This document shows, in pieces, positions 38,157 through 44,896 of a DNA stretch of 45,334 nucleotides. The stretch lies in IMG/VR virus record IMGVR_UViG_3300020152_000034, positions 1-45,334 of that record. One strand, written 5' to 3'. Made by a program: the position numbers and the translations under genes. Below the pieces are notes generated by a model, which searched no databases, had not been told where the DNA came from, and saw nothing but the letters and a program-made list of their open reading frames with translations. The DNA comes from a virus. How positions within the stretch are numbered: the stretch's first letter is position 1; each line of letters begins with the position of its first letter.

Positions 38157-38597
38157 ATGCGCGTCGTAGTCATGGACCGCGAGCTTCACGAACCCCTCAC
38201 GATCCTCAACATCCCGTCTTGGCTGTCACCTGATCCGCGCGAGAACCGCAACGGTCAGTTCATGGGAAAGACGATCTTCTTTCATGTCCCGGAGAAGATC
38301 GACATTTTCTATCGGACAGACGCCGTGGCCCCGGAGAAGCTGATGTCGCGGCACACGTCGATCACGCTTGAGCCGGTGATGCGTCACACCGGCACCAGTC
38401 CGACAAATATGAAGTCCGAGATCATCTTCTGGTATGCCTACGCCGATCAACCTGAACTGGCCTTGCTGTTGCGGGCTGCGTTCCTTCCCGGTCAGGTCGG
38501 CGAAGTGCAGATGCGCCAGAAGGAGAGCGAAGCGCGCGGCGTGTTGAAGGGCTTCGGACTGGCCCTCGGAATGGAAGACCCGGACGACCTGTTTTAG
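38157..38597 (+). CDS. Hypothetical protein ending DPDDLF
   Basis: 146 residues. Beta-rich start (MRVVVMDRELHEPLTILNIPSWL, KTIFFHVPEKIDIFYR), then strand TSITLEPVMR and a helical end (EVQMRQKESEARGVLKGFGLALGM). The C-terminus DPDDLF is acidic and aromatic, loosely like a sliding-clamp or SSB-partner tip. It ends just before the promoter of the helicase gene. Confidence 0.55.
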   Translation: MRVVVMDRELHEPLTILNIPSWLSPDPRENRNGQFMGKTIFFHVPEKIDIFYRTDAVAPEKLMSRHTSITLEPVMRHTGTSPTNMKSEIIFWYAYADQPELALLLRAAFLPGQVGEVQMRQKESEARGVLKGFGLALGMEDPDDLF

Positions 38598-38600
38598 TTG

Positions 38601-38629
38601 TTGACTGCGTGATTGTGCCTGCGTAGAAG
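38601..38629 (+). promoter_or_regulatory. Promoter before the helicase gene
   Basis: TTGACT, 17 bases, TAGAAG. The leader from 38650 repeats CAACCGCACAGGGAGACCCG exactly as at 25342. Confidence 0.75.
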
Positions 38630-38649
38630 GGTGCATCAACATTCGTTGT

Positions 38650-38670
38650 CAACCGCACAGGGAGACCCGC
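38650..38670 (+). repeat. Leader repeat copy 2 (helicase gene)
   Basis: Exact second copy of the 21-bp leader at 25342-25362, located between the promoter and the helicase ATG. Conservation beyond the ribosome site suggests a common post-transcriptional control element. Confidence 0.7.
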
Positions 38671-38674
38671 TCAC

Positions 38675-40216
38675 ATGACCTTCGCCCCCTCCGTTCAGCA
38701 GCAAGGCTACTTCGATTGGATCGTCGATGGAGAGGGCAATGTCCTCATCGTCGCCGTTGCCGGTGCTGGCAAGACTACGACCATCGTGAACGGTCTGGAC
38801 TTCATGTCCGGCTTCGTCTTCCTCGGTGCCTACAACTCGAAGATGGCGAAGGAACTCAAGGAGCGCGTGGCCGGTCGCAAGGGCGTGTTCGCCTCCACCT
38901 TCCACTCGGCCGGTTACAAGCAGCTTCGCTTCACCTACGGCTCGCGTCACGCCCTGCGCGTGGACGCCACGAAGGTCGCCGAGATCGTCAACGACATCAT
39001 CGCCGAGCGTGAAGACCTGCGTGAACTGGCGGGCGCTGTCGTCGGCATCGTGTCGATGGCGAAGCAACGCGGCTTCGGTGCCATGGGCGTTCCGGTCAGC
39101 GCCATCCCGGAGATGGCGTGGCGCGACATGATCTCGCACTTCGGTCTCGACGAGAACCTGCCCGAGAACGCCCGGATGGATCAGGTCATCGCCATGGCGC
39201 GTGTCGCCCTGAACCGCTCCAACCAGAACCTTGAGATCATCGACTATGACGATATGGTCTACCTGCCGCTGCAACGCGATCTGCGTATGCTGCAACACGA
39301 CTGGGTGCTGATCGACGAGGCGCAGGACACGAACCCGACCCGTCGCGCCCTCGCCAAGAAGATGCTCAAGCCCGGCGGCCGTCTGGTCGCGGTCGGCGAC
39401 CCGCATCAGGCGATCTTCGGCTTCACGGGCGCTGACAACGACAGCTTGGACATCATCAAGTCCGAGTTCGCCTGCGCCGAGATGCCGCTGACCGTCACCT
39501 ACCGCTGCCCGAAGGCCGTCGTCGATCACGCCCGGAACTGGGTGTCGCATATCACCGCCCACGAGACCGCCCCTGACGGCGAAGTTCTGTCCATGGAATA
39601 CGGCGAGGACTTCTTCGCTGCCGTGGAAGCTGGGGACGCTGTTCTGTGCCGCCAGAACAAGTATCTGGTCCGCGCCTTCTTCCAGTTCATCCGTGACGGC
39701 AAGGCCGCCAAGATCGAAGGCCGGGCTGTCGGCCAAGGTCTCTCGACGCTCGCCGGGAAGTGGAAGGTCAAGACGCTGGACGCCCTGTGCGACCGTCTGG
39801 ACAGCTACCGCCGGAAGGAGATCGAAAAGGCGATCAAGAACAAGCAGGAGCAACGCGCTGACCAGATCGACGATCAGGTGGAGACCCTGTTCGTCCTGAT
39901 CGAACGCGCCAAGGCGACCGGCGTGAACACTGTCGAGGGTCTGCGCGCCATGATCGACGGCATCTTCGTCGACGACGTGTCCACGCAGGCCAACATGATC
40001 GTCCTGTGTTCGGCGCACCGCTCGAAGGGTCTGGAATGGAACCGGGTGTTCCTGCTGGGCCGCGACGAACTGATGCCGTCGCCGTTCGCTCGCCAGCCGT
40101 GGCAGGTTCAGCAGGAAGCCAATCTGGTCTACGTCGCCGTCACGCGCGCCAAGCAGACGCTCGTCGAAGTGAGCGGCGTCCAGACGGAAGCGGATCGTAA
40201 CAGGGTCCGCTTCTGA
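38675..40216 (+). CDS. SF1 DNA helicase, UvrD/PcrA type
   Basis: 513 residues. Motif I AVAGAGKTT (27-35), Ia ASTFHSAG (73-80), II LIDEAQD (212-218), III VAVGDPHQAIFGFTGA (238-253), IV TYRCP (275-279), V SAHRSKGLEW (446-455) and VI VYVAVTRAK (485-493) are all present, so the enzyme should be an active 3'-5' ATP-dependent helicase of the UvrD/Rep group. It is shorter than cellular UvrD (about 720 residues), lacking much of the 1B/2B insertions, as is common in phages. Likely role in replication or recombination. Strong promoter and conserved leader precede it. Confidence 0.93.
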   Translation: MTFAPSVQQQGYFDWIVDGEGNVLIVAVAGAGKTTTIVNGLDFMSGFVFLGAYNSKMAKELKERVAGRKGVFASTFHSAGYKQLRFTYGSRHALRVDATKVAEIVNDIIAEREDLRELAGAVVGIVSMAKQRGFGAMGVPVSAIPEMAWRDMISHFGLDENLPENARMDQVIAMARVALNRSNQNLEIIDYDDMVYLPLQRDLRMLQHDWVLIDEAQDTNPTRRALAKKMLKPGGRLVAVGDPHQAIFGFTGADNDSLDIIKSEFACAEMPLTVTYRCPKAVVDHARNWVSHITAHETAPDGEVLSMEYGEDFFAAVEAGDAVLCRQNKYLVRAFFQFIRDGKAAKIEGRAVGQGLSTLAGKWKVKTLDALCDRLDSYRRKEIEKAIKNKQEQRADQIDDQVETLFVLIERAKATGVNTVEGLRAMIDGIFVDDVSTQANMIVLCSAHRSKGLEWNRVFLLGRDELMPSPFARQPWQVQQEANLVYVAVTRAKQTLVEVSGVQTEADRNRVRF

Positions 40217-41367
40217 TGGCGCGCGAGGCCCCTCTTGATCTGGACCTGTTGAACGCCTTCTGGTGGCGCACGGAGGCCGACAAGGATTGGCGCATGTATC
40301 GCAGCGCCGTCCGTCAGGCCCGTGCCTTCACGCTCGACGACGAGGCCGTGGAGATCATCGCCGCCATGGCCTTCAAGGGCGACCCACGGGAACCGGCCAC
40401 GGAGCGCCGCCTTGACGGCTATCGGTCGCTGGCGCGGCTGCCCTACCCGTTCATGTGGCTCGAATACGACTACCGGGTTCTGGATCGCTGGCTGACCAAG
40501 AAGGGCATCCCGCACGATAGGCCGATCTTCGGCAAGCCGGAGCGCGTCGGCTATCTGCTGGACAGGCTGCAAGATGAGCGCGTGTTCCGCATCACGACGC
40601 TGGGCAAGATGGCGGACCCGACTGATCCGACATCCGAGATCGGCGCGGCGCTGTTCCCGGTTTCGCAGTCCTTGTCGTGCGGCTCGCAGCCGATCCGTTT
40701 GCAGCCGCATCCGAAGTCGTCGGCCGACTATCGCGACGCCATTGAGCGCGGCAATGCGCTAGGGGTATCGAACGCCGTGGCGTGGGGCCTGATGAAGCCC
40801 GACGATGATCTTGACCTTGGCCGCCTTGAGGATGTCCGGGATAACGCGCTGTTCGAGAAGGGCAGCGTCGAGCCGGAAGAAATGTGGCTGGAAGGATCGA
40901 AGCGCCGGGGGCACGACTGGGTGTCTATCATGAAGAACAGCCTCGTCGAGCAGTCGCTTGATCTGCGCTTCATCGTGGCGGCGCTGGCGCTCCTGAACCA
41001 CGTCCCGGTGCGCTACGTCGGCTACCGTCGCCCCGGTCACGCCCGGCCGCGTCTGGAACAGCGCCCGTTCCTGTCCACGTCGATCATCACGGTCGAAGTG
41101 CCGGTGTCGCGACGCCGGATGCGTGAGATCAACGAACACCTGAAAGCACGGGCTGGCGGCTGGCACAACAAGCGGCACGAAGTCAGGGGCCACTGGCGTA
41201 TCTCGGATCGTCAGGTGACGGACAAATGGGAGCGGTTCTTCGACCCGGTATCGGAGAAGTTTCGCTACCGGCTCTGGATCAAAGAGCATGAACGCGGAGA
41301 CAGCAGTCTCGGTTACGTCAACCAGTTCCATCAGGTCACGGGGGCGCAGCGTCATGGCGCATCCTAA
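40216..41367 (+). CDS. Hypothetical protein, co-transcribed with helicase
   Basis: 383 residues; ATG overlaps the helicase stop. Helices dominate the first half; the second has VRYVGYRRPGHARPRLEQRPFLSTSIITVEVPVSRRRMREI and a C-terminal HEVRGHWRISD, WIKEHERGDSSLGYVNQFHQV. The H-x-V-x-GHWR and KEHxRGD blocks are seen in many phage and mobile-element proteins of unknown role. Co-transcription with the helicase suggests DNA metabolism. The last 14 bases overlap the next gene in another frame. Confidence 0.65.
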   Translation: MAREAPLDLDLLNAFWWRTEADKDWRMYRSAVRQARAFTLDDEAVEIIAAMAFKGDPREPATERRLDGYRSLARLPYPFMWLEYDYRVLDRWLTKKGIPHDRPIFGKPERVGYLLDRLQDERVFRITTLGKMADPTDPTSEIGAALFPVSQSLSCGSQPIRLQPHPKSSADYRDAIERGNALGVSNAVAWGLMKPDDDLDLGRLEDVRDNALFEKGSVEPEEMWLEGSKRRGHDWVSIMKNSLVEQSLDLRFIVAALALLNHVPVRYVGYRRPGHARPRLEQRPFLSTSIITVEVPVSRRRMREINEHLKARAGGWHNKRHEVRGHWRISDRQVTDKWERFFDPVSEKFRYRLWIKEHERGDSSLGYVNQFHQVTGAQRHGAS

Positions 41368-41776
41368 CGACACCCTGAACGGGAAGCTGCTGGCGTGGGA
41401 GCGGCCGGAAGACCGCCATTTGCGGAACAAGATCGGCTATTGGCGTATGGTCGAAGAACGGATGATCCGTGCCGAGCTTGAGGCCGAAGGCTGGACTGGG
41501 GGTGACTGGAAGGACGGTCGCTACATCGGGTTCGAGATCAGCCGCCGGGTCATGGAGAACCATAAAAACGATCCGACGCTCCGGGAGATGCAGGAAGCAG
41601 CCCGAGCGGCGCAGCCGGTTACAATCCGAGTGCCCGACATCGCGTTCAGCATGGAAGAACTGCTGGACATGCGAGAGAAATACGAAGGGTCCAACACCGA
41701 GATCGGGCAGGGCATCCACGCCAAGGTGAACGTCTTGATCCTCAAGCTCGAACTGACGGGAGCGCCCACGACATGA
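41354..41776 (+). CDS. Hypothetical protein
   Basis: 140 residues. Helical and charged (NDTLNGKLLAWERPEDRHLRNKIGYWRMVEERMIRAELEAEGW), then IRVPDIAFSMEELLDMREKYEG, KVNVLILKLELTG. Overlaps both neighbours. Unrecognised. Confidence 0.55.
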   Translation: MAHPNDTLNGKLLAWERPEDRHLRNKIGYWRMVEERMIRAELEAEGWTGGDWKDGRYIGFEISRRVMENHKNDPTLREMQEAARAAQPVTIRVPDIAFSMEELLDMREKYEGSNTEIGQGIHAKVNVLILKLELTGAPTT

Positions 41777-42192
41777 ACGAACGATGGCTGGTTTGCGGGG
41801 GCAGGACGTTCGGGCGCATCATCGCGCCGGACAGCCCGGCGGACGTGGAGCGCGCCGAGCGCGAAGCGGCGCTGCTGACCGATCAACTCGACATCCTTGT
41901 GAGCCACTTCGGAGCGCCGTCCGTCGTCATCACCGGGGGAGCGCCGGGCGCTGACACCTTGGCCGACGATTGGCGCAAGGCGCGGGGCTACCCCGGACAG
42001 GTCTTCAAGGCCGACTGGGACGCCCTCGGCCGCCGGGCGGGGATCGTCCGCAATACGCAGATGCTCACGGTCCTGCGGGTCGTCAGGGCGGCTCCCAAGC
42101 GGGTCATCGCGTTCAAGGGGACCGAAGGCACCCTGAACATGATCCAGCAGGCTATGGCGGCCGGGATAGCGGTTACGAAGGTGGGCTGGTAG
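41773..42192 (+). CDS. DUF2493 (SLOG-fold, YspA-like) protein
   Basis: 139 residues, coupled by ATGA. CGGRTFG (8-14), VVITGGAPGADTLADDW (51-67), VFKADWDALGRRAGIVRN (78-95), the strand KRVIAFKG (109-116), and GTLNMIQQAMAAGIAV (119-134) match the SLOG superfamily DUF2493 group, which binds nucleotides or nucleotide-derived ligands in a Rossmann-like fold (relatives include DprA and LOG). Phage copies are common; exact ligand unknown. It may sense or hydrolyse a nucleotide signal. Confidence 0.82.
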   Translation: MNERWLVCGGRTFGRIIAPDSPADVERAEREAALLTDQLDILVSHFGAPSVVITGGAPGADTLADDWRKARGYPGQVFKADWDALGRRAGIVRNTQMLTVLRVVRAAPKRVIAFKGTEGTLNMIQQAMAAGIAVTKVGW

Positions 42193-42564
42193 ATGGACGG
42201 CCTAGCGATCTTCTACACCCCGGATTCGGCCACGCAGGCGGACGACGCTCTCTGTCCCCGGATGGAAGGCGTGACCGTCGAACAGGCGCGTGAGATGAGC
42301 GCCAACTACCTTGTAATGTGGACTGCGACCAATGAACGCTTCGGATACGGGATCAAAGTCCCAGCGCCAGACACCCGGTTCTTCTGGCAGCGATCAGAAG
42401 TCATCAACCCATGGGCGTTTTTCAGGCCACTCGATGACCGGCCGATACGCCCCGGAGTTGGAGGCAGAGATCGACCGGCTTCTGCTGATGGGCAAGGTGA
42501 TCCGGGTGCTTCACTTTGGGAAGCCTCGCCAGATGCCGCCCGCCTATTTGATGCGTTCGACTGA
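42193..42564 (+). CDS. Hypothetical protein, 3' end possibly frameshifted
   Basis: 123 residues as read. Residues 1-80 (LAIFYTPDSA, VTVEQAREMSANYLVMWTATNERFGYGIKVP) have codon use like the neighbours. From about 42430 the frame turns Gly/Asp/Ala-rich with poor GC3, while the overlapping frame at 42434-42577 looks coding. One extra T in the TTTTT run near 42418-42422 would end this gene at a TGA (42435) overlapping the ATG of the next. Either a real overlap, a natural frameshift or a sequence error is possible. Confidence 0.55.
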   Translation: MDGLAIFYTPDSATQADDALCPRMEGVTVEQAREMSANYLVMWTATNERFGYGIKVPAPDTRFFWQRSEVINPWAFFRPLDDRPIRPGVGGRDRPASADGQGDPGASLWEASPDAARLFDAFD

Positions 42565-42577
42565 TGTCCGGCGATAA
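42434..42577 (+). CDS. 47-residue overlapping gene
   Basis: ATG at 42434 with CAGG upstream. The product (RYAPELEAEIDRLLLMGKVIRVLHFGKPRQMPPAYL) has a sound helix and strand, and its codons are GC-rich at the third position, unlike the competing frame. The likely authentic gene of this stretch; it is short, so the call is moderate. Confidence 0.55.
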   Translation: MTGRYAPELEAEIDRLLLMGKVIRVLHFGKPRQMPPAYLMRSTDVRR

Positions 42578-42773
42578 CGCAGCGGACACCGTAGCGCGGT
42601 TTGTCGGGGCGCGTCTGATTGCGGGCGATAGCATCGCCGACATCGTGTCTCGGCTCGACGAACAGCTTGCGGACATCCGGCGCGAGTATGCCATCGCTTC
42701 GACGAGCGTCCTGACCAGCCCGGCATATTCGATGATAAAAGCCGTCGCAGATAATCTTCGTGCGCGTTGTTGA
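42564..42773 (+). CDS. Small helical hypothetical protein
   Basis: 69 residues. Helical (AADTVARFVGARLIAGDSIADIVSRLDEQLADIRREYAIAS). Starts inside the preceding overlap and ends at the -35 of the next promoter, whose TTGACA contains its stop. Unrecognised. Confidence 0.5.
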   Translation: MSGDNAADTVARFVGARLIAGDSIADIVSRLDEQLADIRREYAIASTSVLTSPAYSMIKAVADNLRARC

Positions 42774-42798
42774 CAGCGTAATCAGGACTGCGTAAAAG
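42770..42798 (+). promoter_or_regulatory. Promoter before the gene at 42835
   Basis: TTGACA, 17 bases, TAAAAG, the best example of the series. The leader contains CCGAGACAGGAGG, an element also found before the leftward genes at 14097 and 15526. Confidence 0.8.
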
Positions 42799-42834
42799 GC
42801 GTCATCATATCCACCGAGACAGGAGGCCCGTCAC

Positions 42835-43512
42835 ATGCCCAAGGTTACTTTCGTCAAGTCCGCCCGCAAGCCGAACCCCCGCTACGGCATCGAAAAGGGT
42901 GACAGCTACTATCACTGGGCCTTCATGGTCGGCGGTCGCGGCGGCCCGAAGATTTGCTCGAAGACGCGCCCGACCCGCGCGATGCTGACGAACAGCGACT
43001 TCCTCAAGGGCCTCTACGGCATCTTCGACGACAGCCTCGCCAGCATCGAGAAGGCGATCAACGACAGCGCCAACACGCCAGACTGGTCGTCGATCCCGGA
43101 CGATCTGGAAGCCATCGCGCAAGAACTGCGTGATCTCGGCCAAGAACAGCGCGACAAGTTCGACAACATGCCGGACGGCCTGCAACAGGGCGACACCGGG
43201 CAGATGCTCGAACAGCGCGCGGATGGCTGCGAAGCTGCTGCCGACGAGATCGACACGGCGGCTTCCGACCTGCGCCAAAAGCTCGAAGAACTGGACAGCG
43301 AGCAAGAAGAATATGACGCCGCTGTCGAAGCGTGGGCGGCCTATGACGACGCCGTGGCGGAGTTCGAGGCCAGCGATGACGAGGACGCCGACGAACCCGC
43401 CGAGCCGGACATGGATCGGCCGGAGGATCGCGACTTCGACGAGGAACGCCGGGAGGCGGTCGGCGAGGCCACCAGCGCGGCGGCCGACACCGAAGGTCAG
43501 TGCGACGGCTGA
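42835..43512 (+). CDS. Acidic coiled-coil protein
   Basis: 225 residues, ATG after GGAGG. N-terminal beta/aromatic start (KVTFVKSARKPNPRYGIEKGDSYYHWAFM, KICSKTRP), then long helices with heptad-like pattern (LKGLYGIFDDSLASIEKAINDS, SDLRQKLEELDSEQEEYDAAVEAW). The last 60 residues are very acidic. The abundance signals (strong promoter, good ribosome site) suggest a structural or sequestering early protein. Unrecognised. Confidence 0.65.
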   Translation: MPKVTFVKSARKPNPRYGIEKGDSYYHWAFMVGGRGGPKICSKTRPTRAMLTNSDFLKGLYGIFDDSLASIEKAINDSANTPDWSSIPDDLEAIAQELRDLGQEQRDKFDNMPDGLQQGDTGQMLEQRADGCEAAADEIDTAASDLRQKLEELDSEQEEYDAAVEAWAAYDDAVAEFEASDDEDADEPAEPDMDRPEDRDFDEERREAVGEATSAAADTEGQCDG

Positions 43513-43520
43513 TCGGCCCC

Positions 43521-43549
43521 TTGACGAAAGGCGGGCAAGCCCGGTAGCT
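43521..43549 (+). promoter_or_regulatory. Promoter overlapping a hairpin and the CGGGCAAGCCCG palindrome
   Basis: CTTGACG, 17 bases, GTAGCT. The -10 is poor. The spacer ends with CGGGCAAGCCCG (43532-43543), as in the promoter at 22777. The downstream gene starts at 43594. Confidence 0.4.
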
Positions 43550-43558
43550 TGCCCGCCT
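43530..43558 (+). terminator. Hairpin after the acidic coiled-coil gene
   Basis: Eleven G-C-rich pairs GGCGGGCAAGC / GCTTGCCCGCC with a six-base loop (CCGGTA). No clear U-tract follows (TCATTC), so it is a processing or pausing hairpin or a terminator with low efficiency; its left arm is close in sequence to the terminator at 3409. Confidence 0.6.
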
Positions 43559-43593
43559 CATTCGCCCCTCACACCCGCAGCTTCACAGGCACC

Positions 43594-44025
43594 ATGGAAA
43601 ATCCCACGAAAGAAGACCCGCATCGGTTCGCGCCGGACAAGATGCACGACCCGCGAGAGAGCATCCACTTCGTCGCCGCGACGGAACTGATGCTGAACGG
43701 TCGGCTCGAACCGGACACCGTGGAGCTTCTGTGTCTGCTGGCACCGCAGCCGATCACGAACTACCAGCCGCCCGCGACAGGCGGCGACAAGGGCACCCTG
43801 ACAGTCGCGTTCGCCGGGTCCGGCAGCGTCATGTCCAAGGACACGCCCATCGACGCGACGGCCGACGCCATGTCCGGCGGCAAGGTCCAGATCGCCGTCG
43901 AGGACGACGTGACCAAGGAGATCGCGGTCGCGATGAAGGCCCGGATCAAGAACCTGATCGCGCAGCGGAACGCTGCCGTCGCCGCGCACATGAAGGTGAA
44001 GCGCGACAGATCGAAGCTGAACTGA
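43594..44025 (+). CDS. Hypothetical protein
   Basis: 143 residues. Residues 18-45 (DPRESIHFVAATELMLNGRL, TVELLCLLAP), then a beta stretch (GTLTVAFAGSGSVMS) and a C-terminal helix rich in Lys/Arg/Ala (VTKEIAVAMKARIKNLIAQRNAAVAAHMKV). Unrecognised. Confidence 0.55.
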   Translation: MENPTKEDPHRFAPDKMHDPRESIHFVAATELMLNGRLEPDTVELLCLLAPQPITNYQPPATGGDKGTLTVAFAGSGSVMSKDTPIDATADAMSGGKVQIAVEDDVTKEIAVAMKARIKNLIAQRNAAVAAHMKVKRDRSKLN

Positions 44026-44033
44026 AAACCATC

Positions 44034-44102
44034 CGCAGAAAAAGACCTTCTGCGTCTGCCGCTCTGAACTCAAAACTCGAAGGTTCAAAAGACCTTCCGC
44101 GT
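44034..44102 (+). promoter_or_regulatory. Tandem hairpins with repeated AAAAGACCTTC leader
   Basis: Two small hairpins, CGCAGAA-AAAGACC-TTCTGCG (44034-44054) and GAAGGT-TCAAAAG-ACCTTC (44079-44097), carry a direct repeat AAAAGACCTTCYGCGT (44040-44055 and 44087-44102). They lie in the leader of the gene at 44129 and could regulate translation or be a protein-binding RNA. Confidence 0.5.
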
Positions 44103-44128
44103 ATCAACAGCACAAGGGGACCGCACAC

Positions 44129-44896
44129 ATGAACTTCCAACAGAACAACGCCGGTCTCGATTCGCTGATCCAGCGGTTCCAGTCCTTCAAGGCAGAGAAC
44201 CCCGGCGGCAAGTTCTCGACGTTCCACATGCCTATCGAACAGTTCCAGAAGGCCCCGGAACTGACGAAGGCGGCGCTGGGCGACAAGGCGCTCGACACGG
44301 TGTCCGGCGTCCTGTCCGGGGAGGGCGAGGCCGGTGCGGTGTCGCTGTTCACCGGCAACGGCCCCAGTTCGCCGGAACGTGCCTCGTTCATCGTGGACAT
44401 CCTGTCCAACTTCGAGACCTTCTATGCATGGATGAAGGCGTATCTGGACATCCGCCAGAACGGCTTCACCGTCACCTACAGGCCGGACACCGGGGAACAG
44501 GGCGAGCCGCTGAACACTGGCAGCTTCCTCGCCATCGGGCCGGGCTTCACGTCCCTCGCCGAAAGTCCCTACGCCGTGGCCGACACGGCGGACGGCGCGC
44601 TGGTGGCGCTGCTGGCGAAGTTCGCCAACGAGCATCTGGTCATGGAGGACACGACCGACGAACAGCGCCAGTTCATCTACGACATGGAGTGGACGTTCGA
44701 GCGCGCCGGGACCAACGTCGGGGATCAGATGCGCGTCACCGGGCGCTGGATCAAGCCGGGCACTCGCTTGGCCGTGAAGTCGCACCGGCACGTCTCGCTG
44801 GACACGGCCGAAGGGTCGCAGGAGATGATCGACGCCAAGCGCGCCATCATCGACGAACTGTGGGACAACCGGGAGCGGGCCGGGGGCAATCAGTGA
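44129..44896 (+). CDS. Hypothetical protein upstream of ThyX
   Basis: 255 residues, ATG after AAGGGGA. Starts with FQQNNAGLDSLIQRFQSFKAENPGGKFS and has mixed alpha/beta content with a long segment about residues 70-110 (SPERASFIVDILSNFETFYAWMKAYLDIRQNGF) that is helical. Internal VDIL is not terminal. Its stop overlaps the ThyX gene start (GTGA), so the two are translationally coupled, and a nucleotide-metabolism role is possible. Unrecognised. Confidence 0.6.
   Translation: MNFQQNNAGLDSLIQRFQSFKAENPGGKFSTFHMPIEQFQKAPELTKAALGDKALDTVSGVLSGEGEAGAVSLFTGNGPSSPERASFIVDILSNFETFYAWMKAYLDIRQNGFTVTYRPDTGEQGEPLNTGSFLAIGPGFTSLAESPYAVADTADGALVALLAKFANEHLVMEDTTDEQRQFIYDMEWTFERAGTNVGDQMRVTGRWIKPGTRLAVKSHRHVSLDTAEGSQEMIDAKRAIIDELWDNRERAGGNQ

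Noticed and set aside
35202-40018. Long minus-strand frames opposite the 616-residue protein and the helicase
   Set aside because: Antisense shadows; the helicase motifs and gene coupling define the plus strand.
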